DNA of 33,021 nucleotides. Source: Verrucomicrobia bacterium UBA6775 (GTDB taxonomy: Bacteria > Verrucomicrobiota > Verrucomicrobiia > Limisphaerales > UBA1096). A program made the position numbers and the translations under genes. Positions 16,268 through 21,873 of the stretch are shown here, piece after piece (positions within the stretch are counted from its first letter, which is position 1; each line of letters opens with the position of its first letter). Location: assembly GCA_002453165.1 (NCBI GenBank), contig DKGH01000205.1, forward strand, positions 1 through 33,021, given 5' to 3'. A model generated the notes under the pieces. The model saw only the letters and a list, made by a program, of their open reading frames with translations. It was not told the DNA's origin and did no database searches.

Positions 16268-17197
16268 TTACATTTTTTCCAGCACACGCAACTGCGCGCT
16301 GCGACTCCGTGGATTCCGGTCAAGCTCGGCCTCGCTTGGCTTGATCGCCCTCCGGCTCAGCTCCCGCGCCAACGGTTCGCGCGGCTCACGCAACTCCGGC
16401 AGATCCACCTCGCCCCGCACCGTGTACGGTCTGGCTAGGTCGCGGCTGAACTTTTTCACCGCGCGATCTTCGCCGGAGTGAAACGTGATCACCGCCATGC
16501 GGCCGCCCGGCTTCAGCACCGACCAACCAGTCTCGAGTCCGCGCTCCACCTGCCCAAGCTCATCGTTCACCGCCATGCGAAGCGCCTGAAACACGCCGGT
16601 CGCCGGGTGCGTCCGCGCGCCCCGCCTCGGGCAGGCCCGCTCGACCACCTCCGCCAATTGCAATGTTGTTTCCAGCCGCTGCATGCTTCTCTGTTCAACA
16701 ATCGCCCGGGCGATGCGACGTGACTTTCGCTCGCCGCCCAGCTTCCAAAAAATCTCCGCCAACTCCTCCGGCTCGAGTTCGTTGACCAGTTGCTGCGCCG
16801 TCACCGGCTGACGCCGATCCATCCGCATATCCAGCGGGCCATCCAATTGAAAACTGAACCCCCGCTCCGCCTCGTCCAGCTGCGGTGAACTCACCCCAAG
16901 ATCCAGCAGCACCCCGTCGCACGGCCGCTTGACCAAGCGCTTGGCCAAGCCGGCAAACGCCTCGCGATGCAGCTCCAGCCGGTTGCCAAACCGGGCCAAG
17001 CGCTTGGCCGCAGCCTCCAGCGCCCAGTCGTCCCGGTCGAATGCCACCAAACGTCCTTCCGGCGAACACGCCTCGAGGATCGCCTCCGAGTGCCCGCCGC
17101 CGCCGACCGTCCCATCCACGTACAACCCGCCACTCACCGGACTCAGCGCTTTCAGCACCTCCTCCAGCAGAACAGGTTCGTGGATAAAGTCGGTCAC
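16268..17197 (-). CDS. rsmH: 16S rRNA (cytosine-1402-N4)-methyltransferase RsmH
   Basis: 309 aa SAM-dependent methyltransferase, classical second gene (mraW) of the dcw cluster. The start is a GTG at 17197 directly after the stop of the preceding gene (TGA at 17198-17200). Motifs: HEPVLLEEVL, SAM motif I VDGTVGGGGHSEAIL, FDRDDWAL, CDGVLLDLGVSSPQLDEAERGFSF, and the C-terminal GGRMAVITFHSGEDRAVK. The helices around FGLAKRLVKRP and AAKRLARFG are encoded by palindrome copies (16935-16950 exact plus tandem, about 16993-17007 degenerate). Confidence 0.96.
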   Translation of the reverse strand: MTDFIHEPVLLEEVLKALSPVSGGLYVDGTVGGGGHSEAILEACSPEGRLVAFDRDDWALEAAAKRLARFGNRLELHREAFAGLAKRLVKRPCDGVLLDLGVSSPQLDEAERGFSFQLDGPLDMRMDRRQPVTAQQLVNELEPEELAEIFWKLGGERKSRRIARAIVEQRSMQRLETTLQLAEVVERACPRRGARTHPATGVFQALRMAVNDELGQVERGLETGWSVLKPGGRMAVITFHSGEDRAVKKFSRDLARPYTVRGEVDLPELREPREPLARELSRRAIKPSEAELDRNPRSRSAQLRVLEKM

Positions 17198-17875
17198 TCA
17201 TCCGTTCGCTTTTTCGGCATTCTCGGCGTAACTCCAGGCCACCTTGCCGTTGACGTAAACATCCGTCTTGTAGTCCCGAGCCAGCTCGATCGCCTCCTGA
17301 AATTCCTCCGGGCTCATGCCTTCAACCGATTCAGTCTCACCAGTCGCTGCGGCCACCGGTCGCACTTTTGTCGCCCCGCCTTTCGGAAGACCAACGAACC
17401 GGGTCATCCAGCTTAGAATACCGAATCGGTTTTTCATGCGATCAAAAAATGATCTGCGCTGTGGCTCCTCTGCGATGAGGCTGGGCCGGAACGAATCCAC
17501 CCCGGTGCTTTCGCGTAGCGCGATGTCCGACCCCACAAGGTCGTTGCGCACCACTCTTACGCGCGTGGGCGTGATTCGGCTGTGCACCTCCACCTGTTCG
17601 TCCGCCTTCGGCTTGGCCTCTTCCTGTTTCAGGTCGAGGTGATTGCCGGACGCCTGCGACGAACGGTCGATCTCCAGTGGCTCGATGAACCCAAACTCGC
17701 CCTGATCATCCTCAAGCCGCGACGGCTCAACTTGGATCACCGGTTCCATTCGTGCTGACTCGCGCGCCACAGCCTCGGCCGGCTCACTTTTTTTGTTGCC
17801 AATCCTGCGGGAGAAATGCTTCTCCCTCGGGGACTCAAGCGCGCCACCCACCGACAAGTACTGCATCAGGTTCAT
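17198..17875 (-). CDS. Unknown hydrophilic protein between mraZ and rsmH
   Basis: 225 aa; I do not recognise the family. Its ATG overlaps the mraZ stop by 4 nt and its stop abuts the rsmH start, so it is certainly co-translated with the cluster. The N-terminus MNLMQYLSVGGAL is hydrophobic but short and not a convincing signal. The middle is charged and probably disordered (many Glu, Lys, Arg). A Phe-rich basic stretch RRSFFDRMKNRFGILSW follows at about two-thirds. The end, SPEEFQEAIELARDYKTDVYVNGKVAWSY, looks like a small folded module. No membrane span, no enzyme motif. Tight packing with mraZ and rsmH suggests a role in division or its control; that is inference only. Confidence 0.8.
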   Translation of the reverse strand: MNLMQYLSVGGALESPREKHFSRRIGNKKSEPAEAVARESARMEPVIQVEPSRLEDDQGEFGFIEPLEIDRSSQASGNHLDLKQEEAKPKADEQVEVHSRITPTRVRVVRNDLVGSDIALRESTGVDSFRPSLIAEEPQRRSFFDRMKNRFGILSWMTRFVGLPKGGATKVRPVAAATGETESVEGMSPEEFQEAIELARDYKTDVYVNGKVAWSYAENAEKANG

Positions 17876-18336
17876 AGGTTTAAATTCTTAATGGCGGCAG
17901 CGGCCACGGCCTCGCTGCCCTGGTTGGTTTCGTCAAATCGATCCGGGGCCCAGATCTCAAACTTGTTCAGCCGGCCGACCAGCACGGCCTCCTTCTTGAT
18001 GCCGGCCACGTTCGCCAGTTCTTCCGGCAGGCAAAGGCGTCCCACCTTGTCGAGTTTCACATGGGCGGAACTGCCTCCGATCACCCGCTCGACCACGGCC
18101 GCCTCCTCGTCGGAGAGCGACATCTCATTTAACCGCTCCAACAACACCGCCCAACGCGCCGGCGGCAGCACCAACAAATACTGCTGCTCCCCGATGGGCC
18201 ACGGCAGGATGGTCAACTCCGATTTGCCTGATTTTGGCCGCCACTTGGAGGGCACCATGACACGCCGGGACCCGTCGATTCCGTGTCGGAATCGGCCTGT
18301 AAAAACGGTCGCCGGCTGGTCCTGGGTTGCTGACAT
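17872..18336 (-). CDS. mraZ: Transcriptional regulator MraZ
   Basis: 154 aa. MraZ is a double SpoVT/AbrB-like DNA-binding protein that regulates its own dcw operon. Two repeats are visible: GRFRHGIDGSRRVMVPSKWR near the N-terminus and VKLDKVGRLCLPEELANVAGIKKEAVLVG in the second half, ending in FEIWAPDRF. It is first in the cluster and divergent from queA. There is no clear Shine-Dalgarno sequence before the ATG. The upstream DNA contains a 10-bp-phased GGG array typical of MraZ operators, which supports autoregulation. Confidence 0.93.
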   Translation of the reverse strand: MSATQDQPATVFTGRFRHGIDGSRRVMVPSKWRPKSGKSELTILPWPIGEQQYLLVLPPARWAVLLERLNEMSLSDEEAAVVERVIGGSSAHVKLDKVGRLCLPEELANVAGIKKEAVLVGRLNKFEIWAPDRFDETNQGSEAVAAAAIKNLNL

Positions 18337-18362
18337 AACAGAGGCAATAGATGGCAGAGCCG

Positions 18363-18406
18363 CCCGTTGCGTCCCAATGTTTCCCTTTCCTTACCGTTTT
18401 CTCCCC
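18363..18406 (-). promoter_or_regulatory. Candidate MraZ operator: five GGG steps at 10-bp spacing
   Basis: On the minus strand upstream of mraZ, GGG(N) cores lie at 18403-18406, 18393-18395 (GGT, degenerate), 18383-18385, 18373-18375 and 18363-18365, each exactly 10 bp apart. E. coli MraZ binds TGGGN repeats separated by 5 nt, i.e. the same 10-bp period. The array ends 26 bp before the mraZ ATG. Confidence 0.7.
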
Positions 18407-18410
18407 AAGA

Positions 18411-18450
18411 CGTCAACTGGTTTTTTGCATTTTTTTTCAGTTTTTTGCAT
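18411..18450 (-). promoter_or_regulatory. dcw promoter region: -35-like box with phased A-tracts
   Basis: TTGACG (opposite 18411-18416) is a good -35 box just upstream of the GGG array; no strong -10 is visible at 16-18 bp. Directly further upstream, two identical ATGCAAAAAA blocks (opposite 18441-18450 and 18421-18430) are spaced 20 bp, two helical turns, with another A-run between them. This looks like an UP-element or curved-DNA activator of the dcw promoter. The promoter would overlap the proposed MraZ sites, which fits repression. Confidence 0.5.
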
Positions 18451-18492
18451 TTGTCCCTCCCCTGCCCTGAATTGCACTCCTCGTGGGCCATT

Positions 18493-18545
18493 TCGTTAAC
18501 GATATAGGAATTACCACGAAATTGGCCAAGCGCTTCGCCAAGCGG
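18493..18545 (+). promoter_or_regulatory. Upstream region of queA: palindrome plus repeat
   Basis: TCGTTAACGA at 18493-18502 is a perfect 10-bp palindrome followed by GATATAGGA, a possible -10-like stretch. At 18522-18545 a TTGGCCAAGCGC unit is followed by a decayed second unit (TTCGCCAAGCGG). Either could serve the rightward queA promoter. No functional assignment is possible from sequence alone. Confidence 0.35.
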
Positions 18546-18597
18546 TCTGTACAGCAAAGGAATCGCACTGCCGACGAAAAACCGGTAAAGAGCGCCC

Positions 18598-19671
18598 GTG
18601 CGAACGGCCGAATTCGACTACGACCTGCCTCCAGAATTGATAGCGCAGCATCCCGCGGAGCGCCGGGATGCCTCCCGCCTGCTGGTCGTGGAGCGCTTGG
18701 CCAAGCGCCTGGCTCATCGGCAATTTGCCGATCTGGCCGACTGCCTCAAGTCAGGCGACCTGCTGGTCGTGAATAATTCCCGCGTGATCCCCGCCCGTGT
18801 ACGGGGCCAAAAGGATGGCGACGGGGCACGCGTTGAAATATTGCTGACAGAGCAGCACTCCCCCGGCCGGTGGTGGTGCATGCTGCGGCCCGGCAAACGC
18901 ATTCACAACGGCAAACGCATCCAGTTACACAACCTCAAGGGCACACCCACCGACTACTGGGTGACGGCCATCGACAAAAACGAAACCGGCAAGTACCTCC
19001 TCCAATTGCCGGATTCGGCGAACGTCTTTCAATTGCTGTCGGAGATTGGAGAGACGCCGTTGCCACCGTACATTGAGAGAAACCCGGCCGACACGATGGC
19101 AGACCGGGAGCGCTACCAAACGGTGTACGCAAAGCAGGAAGGCTCCGTGGCCGCCCCCACGGCCGGGCTGCATTTCACCGGACCGTTCCTCGATAATCTG
19201 AAAGCCATGGGCATCGGCGTGGCGGAAGTCACGCTGCACGTTGGCCCGGGGACGTTTCAACCGGTGGAGTGCGACACGATCGAGGATCACCCGATGCACG
19301 AAGAGTGGTTCGAGATTTCGGCCGAAGCAGCACAGGCGATCAACGAAACCAAGCGGGCGGGACGGCGCATCGTTGCCGTTGGCACGACCAGTATGCGCGT
19401 GCTTGAGTCTGCCACGGATGAAAACGGCGACATCGCTCCCCAGCAAAATCAAACCGATATTTTCATCCACCCACCGCACGACTTCCGCGTCGTCGATGCG
19501 TTACTGACAAACTTTCATCTGCCCAAGTCCACGCTGCTGATGCTGGTCAGTGCCTTCGCCGAACCCGGAGGTGCTGCCGGTCGCGATTTGATGATGCAGG
19601 CCTACGCGGAGGCAATCGAAAATCGTTACCGCTTCTTCAGCTACGGAGACGCGATGTTTCTTCATCAATGA
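18598..19671 (+). CDS. queA: S-adenosylmethionine:tRNA ribosyltransferase-isomerase QueA
   Basis: 357 aa from a GTG at 18598. QueA transfers and isomerises the ribosyl part of SAM onto preQ1 at tRNA position 34, giving epoxyqueuosine. Signatures are FDYDLPPELIAQHP, GDLLVVNNSRVIPARVRG, the conserved EGSVAAPTAGLHFT, LHVGPGTFQPV, GTTSMRVLES, TDIFIHPPHDF and LTNFHLPKSTLLMLVSAF. Length is usual. The variable loop VVERLAKRLAHRQF before the first conserved block is written by a full 16-bp palindrome (18693-18708). It is the first rightward gene, divergent from mraZ. Confidence 0.96.
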   Translation: MRTAEFDYDLPPELIAQHPAERRDASRLLVVERLAKRLAHRQFADLADCLKSGDLLVVNNSRVIPARVRGQKDGDGARVEILLTEQHSPGRWWCMLRPGKRIHNGKRIQLHNLKGTPTDYWVTAIDKNETGKYLLQLPDSANVFQLLSEIGETPLPPYIERNPADTMADRERYQTVYAKQEGSVAAPTAGLHFTGPFLDNLKAMGIGVAEVTLHVGPGTFQPVECDTIEDHPMHEEWFEISAEAAQAINETKRAGRRIVAVGTTSMRVLESATDENGDIAPQQNQTDIFIHPPHDFRVVDALLTNFHLPKSTLLMLVSAFAEPGGAAGRDLMMQAYAEAIENRYRFFSYGDAMFLHQ

Positions 19672-19708
19672 AATCGGATCGCTTCACCACTACACCACAA
19701 GATTCCGA

Positions 19709-19730
19709 GGACGGCTGGGGACAGCCGTCC
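19709..19730 (+). repeat. Perfect 9-bp hairpin, copy of a small dispersed repeat
   Basis: GGACGGCTG (19709-19717) and CAGCCGTCC (19722-19730) form a perfect 9-bp stem with a GGGA loop between queA and the reductase gene. No T-run follows, so it is not a standard terminator. The 3' part with its flank (CAGCCGTCCCTACC) recurs at 26585-26598 in another intergenic region, where the left arm is decayed (7 of 9 pairs). Confidence 0.7.
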
Positions 19731-19743
19731 CTACCCTGATGCC

Positions 19744-20445
19744 ATGACGACTGCCCGTCCATTCGTGTTGATCAACATGGCGATGTCGGCCGATGGGAAA
19801 ATCGCGCCACCGCATCGCCGCTTTGTCCCGATTGGCAGTCGACGCGACCACGACAACCTGCTTCGGCTGCGCGCCACTGCGGACGCGGTCATGTGTGGCG
19901 CGCGGACGGTGGAATCCGGCAACATCACGATGGACGCCGGGGGCGCCCGCTACGAACGCCAGCGCTTGGCCAAGCGCTTGGCCAGGCAGAATTTGCGTGT
20001 GCTGATCAGCGGCACCGGCTCGGTCGATCCCGACGCGGCCATTTTCAAAAACCGAAACTCACCAATCCTTGTTTTTGTCTCCGGCCAAGTCTCGGCCAAG
20101 CGCCTGGCCAAGCTCAAGAATGTTGCGGATGAGGTGATCGTTTACGGCGCCAAGTCGGTTGCGCTTGGCCAGGCGCTTGGCCGCCTGCACCGTGACTGGA
20201 ATGTAAAACGCCTCCTTTGCGAAGGAGGCGGTGTGTTGAATTTTGAGCTGCTCCGGCTTGGCTTTGTCGACGAGCTGCACCTGACGATTTGCCCCCGGTT
20301 GATCGGTGGCCGGGATGCCCCGACTATCGCGGACGGTGTCGGTTTTCAACGCTTGGCCAAGGCCGCGCAACTGGAGCTGACTGCCCAGCGGCGCGTCGGC
20401 GATGAGTTGTTTACAACGTGGCGCGTCAGGCCAAAATCTCGTTGA
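19744..20445 (+). CDS. RibD C-terminal-type (DHFR-like) reductase
   Basis: 233 aa. The family reduces the ribosyl group of aminopyrimidine intermediates in riboflavin synthesis using NADPH. RibD_C motifs are visible: RPFVLINMAMSADGKIAP, DHDNLLRLRATADAVMCGARTV, LLCEGGGVLNFELLRLGFVDELHLTICPRLIGG. The deaminase half of bifunctional RibD is absent, so it is a stand-alone reductase; other substrates of this fold are possible. The gene is the most repeat-loaded one here: QRLAKRLARQ (19966-19984), SAKRLAKLK (20093-20113), ALGQALGRL (20161-20183) and QRLAKAAQ (20353) all come from the 12-bp unit. Its last 20 nt overlap the convergent DUF1501 gene. Confidence 0.85.
   Translation: MTTARPFVLINMAMSADGKIAPPHRRFVPIGSRRDHDNLLRLRATADAVMCGARTVESGNITMDAGGARYERQRLAKRLARQNLRVLISGTGSVDPDAAIFKNRNSPILVFVSGQVSAKRLAKLKNVADEVIVYGAKSVALGQALGRLHRDWNVKRLLCEGGGVLNFELLRLGFVDELHLTICPRLIGGRDAPTIADGVGFQRLAKAAQLELTAQRRVGDELFTTWRVRPKSR
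19966..20183. repeat. Tandem and degenerate TTGGCCAAGCGC units inside the RibD-like gene
   Basis: Three separate two-unit arrays: 19966-19984 (exact then TTGGCCAGG), 20093-20113 (both units one base off) and 20161-20183 (TTGGCCAGG then TTGGCCGCC). They are read as LAKRLAR, AKRLAK and LGQALG. Two different frames in one gene show that the DNA word, not one peptide, is being kept or spread. Confidence 0.8.
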
Positions 20446-21868
20446 CCACTCGGGCGCCCTGCACGCCGGTCAGGCGTTGATCCAATCCCTGATAGCGGTA
20501 GGTGAACCGTTCGTGATCGATGCCCAGACACTGCAACACTGTGGCGTTGAGGTCGTTGATGTGCACCGGGTCGCGGACGATATTGTAGCTAAAGTCGTCC
20601 GTCTCGCCATGTACGTGTCCCTTCCGGATGCCGCCACCGGCCATCCACATCGTGAAGCATCGACCGTGGTGGTCGCGCCCGTGGTTGTCCTTGGTGAGGC
20701 TGCCTTGTGAGTAGATCGTTCGGCCGAATTCGCCGCCGCAGATCACGATAGTGTCCTCCAGCATGCCGCGCTGCTTGAGGTCGCGCACGAGGGCGGCTGC
20801 CGGCTGGTCGACGTCCTCGCACTGGCGGCGGACATCGCGCGGACAGTTGCCGTGCTGATCCCAGCCGCGATGAAACAACTGCACGAACGGCACGCCGCGC
20901 TCGAGCATTCGGCGCGCGAGGATGCAGTTGTAGGCAAACTTGCCCGGTGTCTTGGCATCCTTGCCGTACTGCTTGAATACATGATCTGGCTCGGTCTTCA
21001 GGTCGGTCAGTTCCGGCACGCTTGCCTGCATGCGAAAGGCCATCTCGTACTGGGCAATGCGGGTCTGGATTTCCGAGTCCTGCGTTTCCTCAAACTTGGC
21101 GCGGTTGACGGCGTTGATGCTGTCGAGAATCGCGCGGCGTGAACCGCTAGTGATGCCCGGAGGATTATTCAGGTAAAGCACCGGTTCGCCAGAGCTGCGA
21201 AACTTCACACCCTGATGCTTGGACGGCAGGAAGCCGCTGCCCCAAAGACGCGAGTAGAGTGCCTGACTGCCGCCGCGTCCCTTGGAGATCATCACGATGT
21301 AGCCTGGCAGGTCATCGCTCAGGCTGCCAAGGCCGTAGTTCAGCCAGGCGCCCATACTTGGGTGGCCGAGTTGCTGCGTGCCGGTGTTGATGTACGTGAT
21401 CGCCGGGTCGTGGTTGATCGCCTCGGTATTGACACTGCGGATGAGGGAGATCTCGTCCGCGATTGAGGCGATGTTTGGTAGAATCTCGCTGAAGTATCCG
21501 CCGCTTTGTCCGTGTTGCTTGAATTCAAACATCGGGGCCACGCAAGGGAACGACTTCTGGCCAGAGGTCATTCCGGTGATGCGTTGGCCGTTGCGGATGG
21601 AGTCCGGCAACTCGATGCCGTGAATCTTTCGCATTGCCGGCTTGTAGTCGTACATATCGATGTGCGAAGGGCCACCGGAGAAAAACAGATAAATTACCCG
21701 CTTGGCCTTGGGCTTGAAATGCGGCTCGCCCATCGCGCCGCGGCCTGCGGCGTTGAGCATTCCGGGCTGGGCCAGCGAGGCGAGGCCCATCGCCCCCATT
21801 CCGCGTGCGCCGATGTTCAGGAACTTGCGGCGATCGATCAGGTGATCAGAGTTGAGCAGTGGAATCAT
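20426..21868 (-). CDS. DUF1501 (sulfatase-like fold) exported protein
   Basis: 480 aa from the ATG at 21868 with AAGGAG about 9 nt upstream, 5 nt after the stop of the cytochrome gene. A Tat-type signal is visible (DRRKFLNIGARGMGAMGLASL). Then come DUF1501 features: KRVIYLFFSGGPSHIDMYDYKP, GPSHID metal-site-like motif, GQSGGYFSEILPNIA, and the C-terminal GGEFGRTIYSQGSLTKDNHGRDHHGRCFTMWMAGGGI. The family is related to the alkaline phosphatase/sulfatase fold and is expanded in Planctomycetes and Verrucomicrobia; its substrate is unknown. It is almost always paired with a DUF1549/DUF1553 cytochrome, as here, so the two probably act together outside the cytoplasm. Confidence 0.9.
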   Translation of the reverse strand: MIPLLNSDHLIDRRKFLNIGARGMGAMGLASLAQPGMLNAAGRGAMGEPHFKPKAKRVIYLFFSGGPSHIDMYDYKPAMRKIHGIELPDSIRNGQRITGMTSGQKSFPCVAPMFEFKQHGQSGGYFSEILPNIASIADEISLIRSVNTEAINHDPAITYINTGTQQLGHPSMGAWLNYGLGSLSDDLPGYIVMISKGRGGSQALYSRLWGSGFLPSKHQGVKFRSSGEPVLYLNNPPGITSGSRRAILDSINAVNRAKFEETQDSEIQTRIAQYEMAFRMQASVPELTDLKTEPDHVFKQYGKDAKTPGKFAYNCILARRMLERGVPFVQLFHRGWDQHGNCPRDVRRQCEDVDQPAAALVRDLKQRGMLEDTIVICGGEFGRTIYSQGSLTKDNHGRDHHGRCFTMWMAGGGIRKGHVHGETDDFSYNIVRDPVHINDLNATVLQCLGIDHERFTYRYQGLDQRLTGVQGARVVNEILA

Positions 21869-21873
21869 GTGGT

